In this document: positions 7,915 through 16,238 of the stretch, piece after piece
How the letters are laid out: each line of letters starts with the position of its first letter
Numbering within the stretch: the first letter of the stretch is position 1
IMG/VR virus record: IMGVR_UViG_3300021963_004601
Location: 1-35,371 of that record
Length of the DNA stretch: 35,371 bases
Reading direction: 5' to 3' (one strand)
Source: a virus
Translations under genes and position numbers: made by a program
Notes under the pieces: model-generated
What the model was told of the DNA's origin: nothing
What the model saw: the letters and a program-made list of their open reading frames with translations, nothing else
Database searches by the model: none

Positions 7915-9339
7915 ATGGCTAACCAAATCGCGTCATTCAATATGCCGACTCAATATGACCTGGAGCGGTCGAAGATTGACCGCGCCCAAAGGATGGCGGA
8001 GATGCTCATGCAGCAGTCCCAGGCGCCAGCGGAGCAGTTCAGTTACGGCGGCTATACCGCGCCCACATCCCCAATTACCGGCGTGAGCAAGATCATCCAG
8101 GGCCTGATGTCGCAATACCAGATGGGGCAGGCCGACGATAAGCTGGAGGCCCTGGGCGTGAAAACGCGTGGGGAAGCTGCGGATTGGATGCGTGAGCTTG
8201 GTGCAGCGCAGGGCGCGCCAGCGGTTCCTGGTCGGCCTGCCGTTCCCGGTCTTGTTGACGCCACTGGGGTGGATTACGTTGACCGTGACGACCCCGCCGG
8301 GTCGCAGTCAGTTTCGATTTCTCCTGAAGGCAAAATCCCGACTATGCCAGGCATGGGCGAAGGGCCGAATGTTGGGGTTGCCGAGTCGGCGGGGTCGCCT
8401 GAGGTTCCGCGTCTTGGCAAGGCGGCAATGTTTGATCTGCTTGCCAGAGGGCAGGGCAATCCGGTTTCTTCTGGGCTCGCCAACGCGCAGCTCGCGCGAC
8501 TGCTCGCTCCGCCGGAGTTCAAGGCGGTCGGCGTTGACGATCGAACAGGGACTTTGGACACCAGCACAGGCCGGTGGACAGAGACAGCCGGCGGTGAGCC
8601 TAGCAAACCGTATCGCGGGACCGGAGAGGGTGCGCAGGATTATAACATCCTCCTCACGGGCGATCCTAGGTCCGCTGTTTATGCTGCAGCTTTCAACCGG
8701 CAGGCCGCGCCGCGAACATTCCAAGACCCGTCCACCGGAGAAATCATCAGCAGAGTCCCGGATATGACCGCCTTCCAGCGGCCTCTAGGCGGGGCCTCTG
8801 TGGGCGGCGAGCGGATGGGCGCTCCTGGCAGCACAACGGCGGCGGCGCCCCCGACCACTGGGCCAACGCGGCCTGATGTCGTGAAGCTCAAGGAAATCAA
8901 TCTTGGGTTATCGGGAATTGAGACCGCGCTTGTCAGTTATGAGCGCGCGATAAATGAAGCATCGAGCGCTGACTTCACCGATGCTGTCCTAGGTGGCAGA
9001 ACGCCCGGCGGGGCGAGGCTGCGGGCCGCGTGGACAAATTTTGCGCTATTCGCCAAAGATGAGGCCCTATACAAGCTCGGGGTTCTGGCTGGCCCTGACC
9101 TCAGTCTAATTGAAAAAGCAATCCCAGACCCGTCAACATTTTCCGGTGCTGCAAGGACAAAATCTTCACACCAGGAAGGCATCAACCAAATACGTGATAT
9201 TTTGCAGGCGCGGCGATCTGCTGCGAACAAACAGTATGGCGGAGCGCCCGCAAGCGGCACCTCGCAGCCTCCGGCTGGCGGGCCGCCTAAATCCCAGGAC
9301 TTTAATTGGGTGCCTGGCAAGGGCTTGGTGCCGAGATGA
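7915..9339 (+). CDS. Internal virion / ejection-like protein
   Basis: 474 residues. The N-terminal 70 residues are helical and Gln/Met-rich (LERSKIDRAQRMAEMLMQQSQ) and are followed by SPITGVSKIIQGLMSQY, a pattern seen in internal proteins of podovirus-like phages. The middle is low complexity and rich in Pro, Gly and Ala, including an imperfect APAVPGRPAVPGL repeat. The C-terminus ends in DFNWVPGKGLVPR, a recurrent terminal motif in such proteins. The ATG at 7915 is preceded by ATGGAG at 7902. It overlaps the next gene by 4 nt (ATGA). The function is inferred from layout. Confidence 0.65.
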   Translation: MANQIASFNMPTQYDLERSKIDRAQRMAEMLMQQSQAPAEQFSYGGYTAPTSPITGVSKIIQGLMSQYQMGQADDKLEALGVKTRGEAADWMRELGAAQGAPAVPGRPAVPGLVDATGVDYVDRDDPAGSQSVSISPEGKIPTMPGMGEGPNVGVAESAGSPEVPRLGKAAMFDLLARGQGNPVSSGLANAQLARLLAPPEFKAVGVDDRTGTLDTSTGRWTETAGGEPSKPYRGTGEGAQDYNILLTGDPRSAVYAAAFNRQAAPRTFQDPSTGEIISRVPDMTAFQRPLGGASVGGERMGAPGSTTAAAPPTTGPTRPDVVKLKEINLGLSGIETALVSYERAINEASSADFTDAVLGGRTPGGARLRAAWTNFALFAKDEALYKLGVLAGPDLSLIEKAIPDPSTFSGAARTKSSHQEGINQIRDILQARRSAANKQYGGAPASGTSQPPAGGPPKSQDFNWVPGKGLVPR

Positions 9340-11387
9340 CAACCGTTAATCTCCCCGACGGCAGGCGCATCACCTTCCCAGACGGTATGGGTGAGGCGGA
9401 TATCAGTTCGGCCATCGGGCAGATCATGGGGGGCCAAGCCGCGCCGGAAGCGGTGCCTGAGAATACCATTGGCCGCCAGCTTGGCCTTGGCGCGCGATCG
9501 GCTGTGTCGGGGCTAACAGCAATCCCTGGCATGGTCTACGACGCCGCCTCCGCGCCGTTTAATATTCTCCGCATGGGGTATAACGCCGCCATGGGATCAG
9601 AGGGCGGCTTTATTCCAAGCGCTTCATCGCGCGCGTCTGAGGCAATGGACGCCCTTGGTGCGCCAAAGCCTTCCGCGCCAGCCGAGCGGACCGCCGGGGC
9701 GGTGATCGAAGGCATGGCCGGCGCGATGACGCCAATCGGCGCTGGACGCGCCATTGCCGAAAAGTCAACTAGCGCGATGGCGAAAAAGATAGGGGAACTC
9801 CTGGCCGCTGGGCCTGTTATTCAGACAGCAGCCGGGGGCGCTGGCGGCTTCGCGGAAGAGGCGGCACAGCAGGGCGGGTTCGGACCCTTGGGGCAGGGCG
9901 TTGCTGGCCTTGCGGGCAACGTTGCCACAGCGGGCGGTCTCACTGCCGCTGGCGTGGGGATCAATGCAACGCTTCGCCGGCTGGCTCAAGGTAAGGCGCA
10001 TCTAAACGCTGGCGAGCGGACAATCTCAAACATCATCCAGGGCATCGGAGAAGGCGACCTATCGGCTGGGATTGACCGAGTGCAGCGCCGTTTGAAAGCC
10101 AGCCCAGACACGGCGCTAGTTGACGTTCTTGGTGAATCTGGCGTGAAAAAGGCCCGTGCCTCGACGAATATAGAAGGCCCCGGCGCGAACCGGGGCGCCG
10201 CGTTCATAGAAGAGCGCCAAGGAGGGCGCGGCCCCCGGATGCAGCAAGCCGCCGATACGCTTGCGCCAGAAGGATTCTATGACGAGCTTGACAGACTCAA
10301 CACGGGGCAGATGGCAAAGGCAAAGCCGCTTTACGAAGAAGCGCACTCTAAGCCTATCGCCGTTGACGACCACCTGATGCGCCTTTCGCGCGAGCCGGCG
10401 ATTCTTAGCGGCTTAAAGGAAGGTCTGGATGCAGACCGCATGTTGAGTGTCAGAAAAAATACGCAGTTCGACCCAGGGCAATACGCTGTGACGGGATTCA
10501 ATCCTGCCGGCGACCCGATCATTGGGAAAACGCCAAACCTTAGAATGTTCGATGCCGCAAAGCGCGGTCTGGACACCATGATTGCGAACGAAAGAGACCC
10601 CGTTACTCAAAAATTAAGCACCAGAGGCGGCCAGTTGGAAGGTCTACGCCGTGACTTTGTTGCAAAGCTCGATGAGATGACGACCGACCAATCTGGGAGA
10701 TCTGCTTACAAGGAGGCTCGGGCCGCCTGGGCAGGACCGGCCAGCGTAAAGGATGCAATGTGGGCTGGGCGAAAATTCGCTCAAGGCGACAGAGAGATAA
10801 AGGCGGCGGCTTTCGCCAAGATGAATGAGGGCGAGCGCGATGCGTTCAAGATGGGAATCCGGCGTGAAATAACAGGGATGATTGACTCGAACACGCAGCT
10901 CGCGCCGGGTAAGTTTGCCAGCAAACATGCCGGCTTGTGGAAGCGGCTCGAAGATATATTTGACGAGAAGGAATTGTCGGCGTTTCGCCGCGAAACGGAT
11001 AGCGAAGTCCGCAAGCTGGCGACCGAGCTTGCGGTTGGTCCGAGGGCGGGGTCGCAAACAGCCGGATTGACGCAGGATATTAAGGACTTGAACACGGTGC
11101 CTTCCGAGTTACAGGACGCTGCTATCCAGGCGCTATCGGGGAATCCGGTGCAGGGCATAATTTCTGCGATGGGGTCATACGCCAGAAAAAAGACGGGTCC
11201 GAGCGTATCCACGGCATCCGACCTCGCTGCGGCTTTGTTTGAGCTTGACCCTGCGAAGCAGGCCGAGATACTCAAAAAGCTAAATCAAACGCCGCGCCTT
11301 GCAAGGCAGAACCCAGATGTGCGGGCGCTTATCGCTGCGCTGCAAACCAACATAGCCACACAAAATTATGAGGGTCTTGACCAATGA
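9336..11387 (+). CDS. Large internal virion / DNA-ejection protein
   Basis: 683 residues from ATG 9336 (ATGA overlap with the previous gene); an upstream in-frame start at 9306 is less likely. The N-terminus has MTTVNLPDGRRITFPDGM, a short beta motif common at the front of podovirus internal proteins. Residues about 60-230 are Ala/Gly-rich and mildly hydrophobic, possibly membrane-active (GAGRAIAEKS, AAGGAGGFAEEAAQQ). The rest is helical and charged. It probably crosses or perforates the cell envelope with the DNA, which is inference from composition and neighbours. No transglycosylase signature is evident. Confidence 0.65.
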   Translation: MTTVNLPDGRRITFPDGMGEADISSAIGQIMGGQAAPEAVPENTIGRQLGLGARSAVSGLTAIPGMVYDAASAPFNILRMGYNAAMGSEGGFIPSASSRASEAMDALGAPKPSAPAERTAGAVIEGMAGAMTPIGAGRAIAEKSTSAMAKKIGELLAAGPVIQTAAGGAGGFAEEAAQQGGFGPLGQGVAGLAGNVATAGGLTAAGVGINATLRRLAQGKAHLNAGERTISNIIQGIGEGDLSAGIDRVQRRLKASPDTALVDVLGESGVKKARASTNIEGPGANRGAAFIEERQGGRGPRMQQAADTLAPEGFYDELDRLNTGQMAKAKPLYEEAHSKPIAVDDHLMRLSREPAILSGLKEGLDADRMLSVRKNTQFDPGQYAVTGFNPAGDPIIGKTPNLRMFDAAKRGLDTMIANERDPVTQKLSTRGGQLEGLRRDFVAKLDEMTTDQSGRSAYKEARAAWAGPASVKDAMWAGRKFAQGDREIKAAAFAKMNEGERDAFKMGIRREITGMIDSNTQLAPGKFASKHAGLWKRLEDIFDEKELSAFRRETDSEVRKLATELAVGPRAGSQTAGLTQDIKDLNTVPSELQDAAIQALSGNPVQGIISAMGSYARKKTGPSVSTASDLAAALFELDPAKQAEILKKLNQTPRLARQNPDVRALIAALQTNIATQNYEGLDQ

Positions 11388-12397
11388 GCTACAACGGCGC
11401 GGGCGTATTCGTAATCAACTCCACGGGGCAACCTGTGGTCACCGGGACGGTCATTAGTTCGACCGCCTTCAATTCGCTCACCGCCGATCTGGCGACCGGT
11501 CTATCAACGGCCATCACCACGGACGGGCAGAGCGCGACGACTGCCCGAATCCCGTTTGCGGCTGGCATTGACTCGTCCCTGACGACTGACGCGACCAGCA
11601 CTGCGACCGGCTCGATCATCACGGCTGGCGGCGTTGGCGTTGCGAAGTCGTTGTGGGTTGGCGGGCTGGCGAACATCGCGGGTGTGCTGACGACCATTGC
11701 CCAGACGATTACATCCGCATCTGCGAATGCCTTTTCGGTTGGTCGGGTTGGGACAACGAATCCGGCGTTCAACATTGACGCCAGCACGGCGCTGTCAGCA
11801 ACCGGCGTCAACATCAAGGCTGCGGCTGCGGCTGGTGGTGTGGCTGTTAGCGTCCTGTCGAGCGGCGCGAATGAGGACCTGACCGTCAACGCCAAGGGGT
11901 CTGGCACGATTGGTATTGGCAGCATTTCCACTGGCGCTGTGACCATTACCCCGGCGACTACTTTATCCAGCACCCTTGCGGTGACTGGAGCAACCACCTT
12001 ATCTACGCCCCTGGGTGTTGCGAGTGGCGGCACTGGAGCAACAAGTCTTAGCGGGCTTTTGCAGGTGGGGACAACAGCGACCACAACGGTCGGATATACT
12101 TTTACGTCTTACAACATTGGGACGGTTTCAAGCGGGACTACGACACCCGCAGCCGCTAATGGAAATTACCAATACTATACCAACAATGGCGCTCATACTT
12201 TAGCATCTCCTGCTGCTGATTCGGCAATGGATATTCTTGTTACTAACGGAGCATCAGCGGGCGCTATTACTTTTTCTGGTTTTACAGTTGGCGCTTCAAC
12301 AGGAGATGCCTTGACCACAACAAATACAAACAAGTTTATTATTTCAATTCGGCGTATTAACTCAATATCCACATACCTTATTAAGGCTCTGCAATAA
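11384..12397 (+). CDS. Tail fibre / tail spike protein
   Basis: 337 residues. The N-terminal block (VTGTVISSTAFNSLTADLATGL, roughly residues 20-40) is the virion-attachment signature common to phage fibres; only its style is recognised here. It is followed by Thr/Ala/Gly-rich beta repeats (TATGSIITAGGVGVAKSL, a hallmark of trimeric fibres) and a VASGGTGATSL segment. The last third, from about 12100, is markedly richer in A+T and Asn/Tyr codons than the first part, suggesting a swapped receptor-binding tip. It overlaps both neighbours (ATGA upstream, TAATG downstream). Confidence 0.8.
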   Translation: MSYNGAGVFVINSTGQPVVTGTVISSTAFNSLTADLATGLSTAITTDGQSATTARIPFAAGIDSSLTTDATSTATGSIITAGGVGVAKSLWVGGLANIAGVLTTIAQTITSASANAFSVGRVGTTNPAFNIDASTALSATGVNIKAAAAAGGVAVSVLSSGANEDLTVNAKGSGTIGIGSISTGAVTITPATTLSSTLAVTGATTLSTPLGVASGGTGATSLSGLLQVGTTATTTVGYTFTSYNIGTVSSGTTTPAAANGNYQYYTNNGAHTLASPAADSAMDILVTNGASAGAITFSGFTVGASTGDALTTTNTNKFIISIRRINSISTYLIKALQ

Positions 12398-12813
12398 TGT
12401 CTGTCTGTGCAGTTGTAGATATTTCCTCATTCAATATTGTCAACATTATTGTTGCAAACCCTAATGATGAGGCTTTTCCTGGAACATTTTTTGTGGAAGT
12501 GCCAGAAGGCAAGAGCGTTGGGTTAAATTCACTTTACACAAAAGCAGGGACATTTTTATCGCCCGCAGAGCAAAGATTCTATGCCATTGATGGGGCTCAC
12601 AATGCAGAACCTTGTAGTCTTAATGAAGCGATAGAGATAGTCACCAAGGATATCAAATTGATTGCGGCAGACATTGCTTCATCTTCGGTTGATGAATCCT
12701 ATAAATTAAGCGTCAACAATTATGCTGAATCTTTAATATCGGCTATTCAATTTATTTCGTTTGATGATCTCGTATCATATTGGCCGACAGGATGGCCGCA
12801 GGTGTCAGCATGA
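12397..12813 (+). CDS. Tail fibre assembly-like protein (AT-rich)
   Basis: 138 residues. The N-terminus reads FNIVNIIVANPNDEAFPGTFFVEVPEGKS with a following LYTKAGTFLSP. This matches the style of tail-fibre assembly or chaperone N-terminal domains (strand, NIIVA, a loop, then a G..y....G.F..P turn). The rest is helical and acidic. Base use is visibly AT-rich compared with the genome and continuous with the end of the fibre gene, suggesting joint acquisition. It may fold or decorate the fibre, or be a minor fibre subunit. Start ATG 12397 overlaps the preceding stop. Confidence 0.55.
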   Translation: MSVCAVVDISSFNIVNIIVANPNDEAFPGTFFVEVPEGKSVGLNSLYTKAGTFLSPAEQRFYAIDGAHNAEPCSLNEAIEIVTKDIKLIAADIASSSVDESYKLSVNNYAESLISAIQFISFDDLVSYWPTGWPQVSA

Positions 12814-13634
12814 CTCAGATATTTATTACATCTGGAACAACATATTCTGTACCAGCGGACTGGAACAATTCCAGTAATACTGTTGAATGTATTGGCGCTG
12901 GCGGCTCTGGCGCAAGCAGATCAAGTTCCGGCACGGCGACCGGAGGCGGCGGCGGAGCCTATTCCAAGATTACAAACCTGACGCTTACTCCCGGTGGCAC
13001 GGTCACGGTTGCGATTGGTTCTGGTGGTGCAGGCGTTACTGGAAATACTGCTGGCAACACGGGCGGTGACACTTATTTTAATGGCGCTTCGTTAGGCGCG
13101 TCATCCGTTGGAGCAAAAGGCGGATCTGGCGGTACCACTACTGGTGCATCAGCCCCTGGCGGCGTTGCAGCGTCTGGTGTCGGATCTGTTAAATACTCCG
13201 GTGGAGCTTCTGCTTTGGCCACACCGGGCGTTGAGGGCGGCACGGGTGGCGGTGGCTCGGCTGGGCCTAATGGGGATGGCGGTAATAGTGCGGCTGCAAG
13301 CCCTATTATCGGCAGTAACGGTGGCACTGGCGGAAATGGTTCTGGCGGCGCTGGGTCCGCTGGCGTTGCAGCTGGCGCTTCTAGTGCTGGCGGCGCGGGA
13401 ACAGAGTTTGACGTAACGCACGGGTCCGGCGGCGGCTCAGGTGGCTCATTCAACGGTGGTGGAGCAGGAACGCATACGACCGGGGCTGGCGGTGCTTACG
13501 GCGGCGCGTCTGGTGGGGCGCAGTCTGGCGGCGGCAATGCGGCAACGTCTGGGGCTGGCGCTCAGGGGTTAATCGTTCTCAATTATACTCCAGCAAAGGT
13601 TTATAATTGGAATATGCCAATGATGGGGATTTAG
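12810..13634 (+). CDS. Glycine-rich tail adhesin
   Basis: 274 residues from ATG 12810 (ATGA overlap); the open frame from 12780 is longer but has no support. Residues 1-30 (TQIFITSGTTYSVPADW) match the N-terminal strand of the glycine-rich domain found in phage fibres and adhesins. The body is dominated by Gly-Gly-X runs (GGGGGAYS, GGTGGGGSAG, GSGGGSGGS). Such tracts form polyglycine-II helix sandwiches in the S16 adhesin gp38, where the loops choose the receptor. It probably is the distal receptor-binding protein of the fibre. The C-terminus returns to an ordinary strand (LIVLNYTPAKVYNW). Confidence 0.7.
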   Translation: MTQIFITSGTTYSVPADWNNSSNTVECIGAGGSGASRSSSGTATGGGGGAYSKITNLTLTPGGTVTVAIGSGGAGVTGNTAGNTGGDTYFNGASLGASSVGAKGGSGGTTTGASAPGGVAASGVGSVKYSGGASALATPGVEGGTGGGGSAGPNGDGGNSAAASPIIGSNGGTGGNGSGGAGSAGVAAGASSAGGAGTEFDVTHGSGGGSGGSFNGGGAGTHTTGAGGAYGGASGGAQSGGGNAATSGAGAQGLIVLNYTPAKVYNWNMPMMGI

Positions 13635-13635
13635 C

Positions 13636-13833
13636 ATGACCGAATCCGATAAAACCGCTCTCGACTGGGTGGCGGGCGGCGTCACGGCGGCAACCTTCTT
13701 CGGATGGCTTCCCAACATCGTCGCCCTGCTCACCCTCGTTTATCTGTTGATCCGGCTTTTTGAAACTCAAACCGTGCGGCGATTGCTTCGCGCTGTGTGC
13801 GCTAGTTGCGCCGCTTGGTGGGAGGCGAAATAG
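13636..13833 (+). CDS. Small holin-like membrane protein
   Basis: 65 residues: a short polar N-terminus, a hydrophobic stretch at about 18-42 (FFGWLPNIVALLTLVYLLIRLF) and a positively charged C-terminus with paired cysteines and Trp (VCASCAAWWEAK). Its size, single TM pattern, basic tail and position immediately before a second holin-like gene and the muramidase are typical of phage lysis cassettes. It could be the holin, an antiholin or a pinholin. It begins one base after the adhesin stop and ends in TAGTG overlapping the next start. Confidence 0.65.
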   Translation: MTESDKTALDWVAGGVTAATFFGWLPNIVALLTLVYLLIRLFETQTVRRLLRAVCASCAAWWEAK

Positions 13834-14264
13834 TGTTCGGGATTGACGATGCGGTAACTGCAATCAGCACGACGCTCGGCAAGATTATCGACAAGGTGTT
13901 TCCCGATCCGCAGGCAGCCGCGCAGGCAAAGGCGCTGCTCATGTCGGCGGAGGCTCAGGCGGAAATTCAGCGCACCCAGACCGAGCTTTCGGCCATCATA
14001 GCCGAAGCCAATAGCCAAGATCCTTGGACTAGCCGTGCCCGCCCGACATTCCTTTACATCGTGTATGTGTTCATCCTCACGGCGCTGCCAATGGGCGTGT
14101 TGTTCGCCGTAAAACCGGAGGTCGCGGGCGGTATTGCCGCTGGCGTCAACGCTTGGCTAAATGCGTTCCCAGACCAGCTATATTGGCTTTTCGGTGCCGG
14201 ATATCTTGGATACACTGGCGCGCGCAGTTTCGACAAATGGCGCGGAACGACGCCGGCCAAATGA
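13833..14264 (+). CDS. Three-TM holin of the GTA type
   Basis: 143 residues from GTG 13833. A strong GGAGG Shine-Dalgarno at 13821-13825, 7 nt away, decides this start; a TTG at 13806 is rejected. Residues 1-60 are helical and Ala/Gln-rich. W65-T-SRARP (66-71) is followed by TM segments at about 73-93 and 112-131, with a possible third between. This matches the holin family first described in alphaproteobacterial gene transfer agents (GTA_holin_3TM). It would form the inner-membrane holes that release the muramidase. It overlaps the muramidase gene by 4 nt (ATGA). Confidence 0.8.
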   Translation: MFGIDDAVTAISTTLGKIIDKVFPDPQAAAQAKALLMSAEAQAEIQRTQTELSAIIAEANSQDPWTSRARPTFLYIVYVFILTALPMGVLFAVKPEVAGGIAAGVNAWLNAFPDQLYWLFGAGYLGYTGARSFDKWRGTTPAK

Positions 14265-14794
14265 TTGAGAACTTCGCCCCGTCTCTTGCGCTGGTCCTGG
14301 CCCACGAAGGCGGCTTCTCCAACCACCCGAAAGACCTAACCGGCGGTATGACCAATCTGGGCATCACAAAACGGGTCTGGGACGACTACAAGGGCATCAA
14401 ATCGACCGAGGCCGAGATGCGGGCGCTGACCGTCGAAATGGTCACCCCGATCTACGCTCGATATTGGCGCAAGGCCAGATGCGACGAGCTGCCTCTAGGA
14501 TTGGACTACGCGGTGTTTGACTGCGCGGTGAACTCAGGGGGGCTAAGGAGCGTAAGGCTTCTCCAGGCCGCTCTGGGGGTCGCTGATGACGGTGCCATTG
14601 GCCCACGGACCATGGAGGCCATCCAAGCGGTCCCAGCATCGGCTTTGATTCACGATATGTGCGAAGCCCGGTTGCGCTTCCTGCGCGACCTGGCCCCGTT
14701 TGGCGTGTTCGGCAAGGGCTGGACGCGGCGGGTCGAGGACGTTCGTCGTTCGGCAACTGAGATGGCAACCAACACAGGGGACATAAATGTTTAG
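14261..14794 (+). CDS. Endolysin, GH108 N-acetylmuramidase
   Basis: 177 residues from ATG 14261 (ATGA overlap with the holin); the open frame upstream of it runs out of frame through the holin gene. The N-terminus LALVLAHEGGFSNHP (residues 9-23) carries the GH108 signature with the likely catalytic Glu16. TGGMTNLGIT at 27-36 continues the motif. Residues about 86-145 (DYAVFDCAVNSG and LQAALGVADDGAIGPRTMEAI) match the peptidoglycan-binding domain that accompanies GH108. It would cleave the glycan backbone of peptidoglycan. There is no signal peptide, so export relies on the holin. Confidence 0.92.
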   Translation: MIENFAPSLALVLAHEGGFSNHPKDLTGGMTNLGITKRVWDDYKGIKSTEAEMRALTVEMVTPIYARYWRKARCDELPLGLDYAVFDCAVNSGGLRSVRLLQAALGVADDGAIGPRTMEAIQAVPASALIHDMCEARLRFLRDLAPFGVFGKGWTRRVEDVRRSATEMATNTGDINV

Positions 14795-15329
14795 GCGCCT
14801 GATTATTGCTACCGTTTTGCTGCTCAACGCCAATCCGCTCCTCGCTGCGACGGTCGGCATCTGCCATGCCCCGTTTGCCCTCTGCGCTGCGTCTGGGACG
14901 ACCCCGACCGGCAACACCATCGTCGTCAACGGCACGACCTTTGCCGAGGGCATGAGCGTTTGCCCGGTCCTGACCGGCGACAGCGTTGCCGACCTCGACC
15001 TGATGGGCGGCTCATGCGACAGCCAGCCGGGGTGGGTGTGGTCGCTGTTCGCCCCGATCCAGAGCTTCCCCCAAGCCCCGACCTGGGAGGTCGTCACCGC
15101 CCAGCCGCGCACCTTTGTGACCACCTCGGAGCCTGGTGGTGGCATGAGCAATATGTGGTCATTCCCTTGCAAGCTTTCGCGGGTCACGAACAACGGTGTC
15201 GTTCTGGCTGAGTGCCTTGGCCCCATGAACGAGTCGCCCAATGGCGCCGCTCCGATCCCCGCTGGCACTAAGGTCATCACGCAGGCCCCTGTGGGGGTGG
15301 CAAACCCGGTTGGCGGCAACGTGCCGTGA
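14787..15329 (+). CDS. Secreted six-cysteine protein of unknown function
   Basis: 180 residues with a clear Sec signal peptide: MFRRLIIATVLLL followed by the cleavage-like NPLLA-AT at about 16-22. There is no lipobox. The mature part contains six cysteines (in GICHAP, LCAAS, VCPVL, SCDSQ, PCKLS and ECLGP), which suggests periplasmic disulphides. It starts 8 nt inside the end of the muramidase gene, so it belongs to the lysis/late operon. No TM helix is seen beyond the signal, so it does not resemble a classic spanin. Envelope modification or superinfection exclusion are possible; both are speculative. Confidence 0.7.
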   Translation: MFRRLIIATVLLLNANPLLAATVGICHAPFALCAASGTTPTGNTIVVNGTTFAEGMSVCPVLTGDSVADLDLMGGSCDSQPGWVWSLFAPIQSFPQAPTWEVVTAQPRTFVTTSEPGGGMSNMWSFPCKLSRVTNNGVVLAECLGPMNESPNGAAPIPAGTKVITQAPVGVANPVGGNVP

Positions 15330-15868
15330 CCCTGATTGCCGACACGCCCTACATTGAGGCATTTCTCCGCCGGGAATTCCTATATGACGAAACGGCGCAC
15401 GTTGGCGAGTTCGTGCCTTGCGTGGTGTTCGGCTTCCGAGCTGAACCGGCGCGGGTGCCGATGTTCCAGATCATGTTGGACTCCGGTGCCCAATGGGCAC
15501 GGGTGCCGATCCACAAGCTCTGTAGCAAGCCCTGCGAGCCTTTGGCGGTGGAGCAATCGACCTGGTGGGACTCATACGGCTACGAGTTCTCCGTCCACAG
15601 CTTTGCGTTTCTAAAGAACATGACCGTCACGGCGATGGGGCGGGATAAGGTTATCCGCAAGGGCAAGTATTTGTTCACGGTGGACTGGATGAAGACCGGC
15701 TGGAGCGAGGTGCCTGACCAGCACAAGAATCATCACGTTATTGCGCTGGATGACGGTCCCTGGATCGCATACCCGAATAACCGGTTGGTCTGGCACGACC
15801 CGTCCTGGATCGAGCCAGCACCGGACCGGGAATGGCGGACGCCTACGCGGAGCTATGCGGTGGAATGA
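15326..15868 (+). CDS. Conserved-style phage protein, unknown
   Basis: 180 residues from GTG 15326 (GTGA overlap with the previous stop). It is rich in Trp, Phe and His, for example TWWDSYGYEFSVHSFAF, DQHKNHHVIALDDG and PWIAYPNNRLVWHDPSWIEP. It is soluble, with no signal peptide. It is the last + strand gene before the opposing cassette. Its stop and that of the - strand DUF6378 gene abut as TGATCA (15866-15871), leaving no room for a terminator between them. No family is recognised. Confidence 0.65.
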   Translation: MTLIADTPYIEAFLRREFLYDETAHVGEFVPCVVFGFRAEPARVPMFQIMLDSGAQWARVPIHKLCSKPCEPLAVEQSTWWDSYGYEFSVHSFAFLKNMTVTAMGRDKVIRKGKYLFTVDWMKTGWSEVPDQHKNHHVIALDDGPWIAYPNNRLVWHDPSWIEPAPDREWRTPTRSYAVE

Positions 15869-16141
15869 TCACTCCGGTGTCTCCCCGGCCATCTCGCCGG
15901 CCAGAGCGATGTAGCCGGCAGCATCCACCCAGTTGTCTGCGTGATCTGGATTCTGGCTGGCGCGGGCGAGCTTTAACGCCGCCATCATCAGCGCAACCCG
16001 CATCGGGCTGACCGAGAAACCCAAGATCGCGGACCACGTCTCCGCGATTACCTTGTGCATCTCATAGGCATCGCCGTAGGTCACGGCCCGGTCGTTGTTA
16101 ATCAAGGTCTTGGCCGTGTCCAGGATTTCATCGCGTGTCAT
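15869..16141 (-). CDS. DUF6378-type phage protein
   Basis: 90 residues. It matches the DUF6378 pattern in order: an N-terminal IL..A..LIN..RAVTYGDAYEMH, WSAILGF.VSP, RVALMMAALKLARAS and DNWVDAAGYIALAGEM. This is a widespread phage family of unknown function. A GAGGA Shine-Dalgarno lies 6 nt before the ATG. It is the last gene of the - strand cassette. A 26-codon ORF overlaps its start. Confidence 0.85.
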   Translation of the reverse strand: MTRDEILDTAKTLINNDRAVTYGDAYEMHKVIAETWSAILGFSVSPMRVALMMAALKLARASQNPDHADNWVDAAGYIALAGEMAGETPE

Positions 16142-16208
16142 CGCAATTCCTCAAATGTTTGCCGAAATTTACGGTCGGCACATCGCGCCACTCAAACTTG
16201 ATATCCAC
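16128..16208 (-). CDS. Possible 26-residue ORF
   Basis: GTG start at 16208 with an AGGAG Shine-Dalgarno 5 nt upstream; 26 codons (VDIKFEWRDVPTVNFGKHL and so on) end 14 nt inside the DUF6378 gene. It would fill the otherwise empty 97 bp between two cassette genes and keep the overlap pattern of the operon. It is too short to test by composition, so it may be a real microprotein or a coupling leader. Confidence 0.35.
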   Translation of the reverse strand: MDIKFEWRDVPTVNFGKHLRNCDDTR

Positions 16209-16238
16209 GGTCACTCCTGTCTGGGCCGTGCGGTTGTG

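Noticed and set aside
11984-12040. Two further ACTGGAGCA copies as part of the iteron system
   Set aside because: They lie in VTGATT / GGTGATS codons of the fibre repeats, 11 kb away, with no array or phasing.
11389-12084. 231-codon open frame on the - strand
   Set aside because: It mirrors the fibre gene; its Val/Pro/Ala-rich product is the antisense of Thr/Ala/Gly repeats, with no Shine-Dalgarno and no fit to the operon direction.
13073-13453. Pro-rich open frame on the - strand
   Set aside because: Antisense of the glycine-rich adhesin repeats; Gly codons read backwards as Pro.
12810-13634. Diversity-generating retroelement target
   Set aside because: No reverse transcriptase gene or template repeat is present in the genome.
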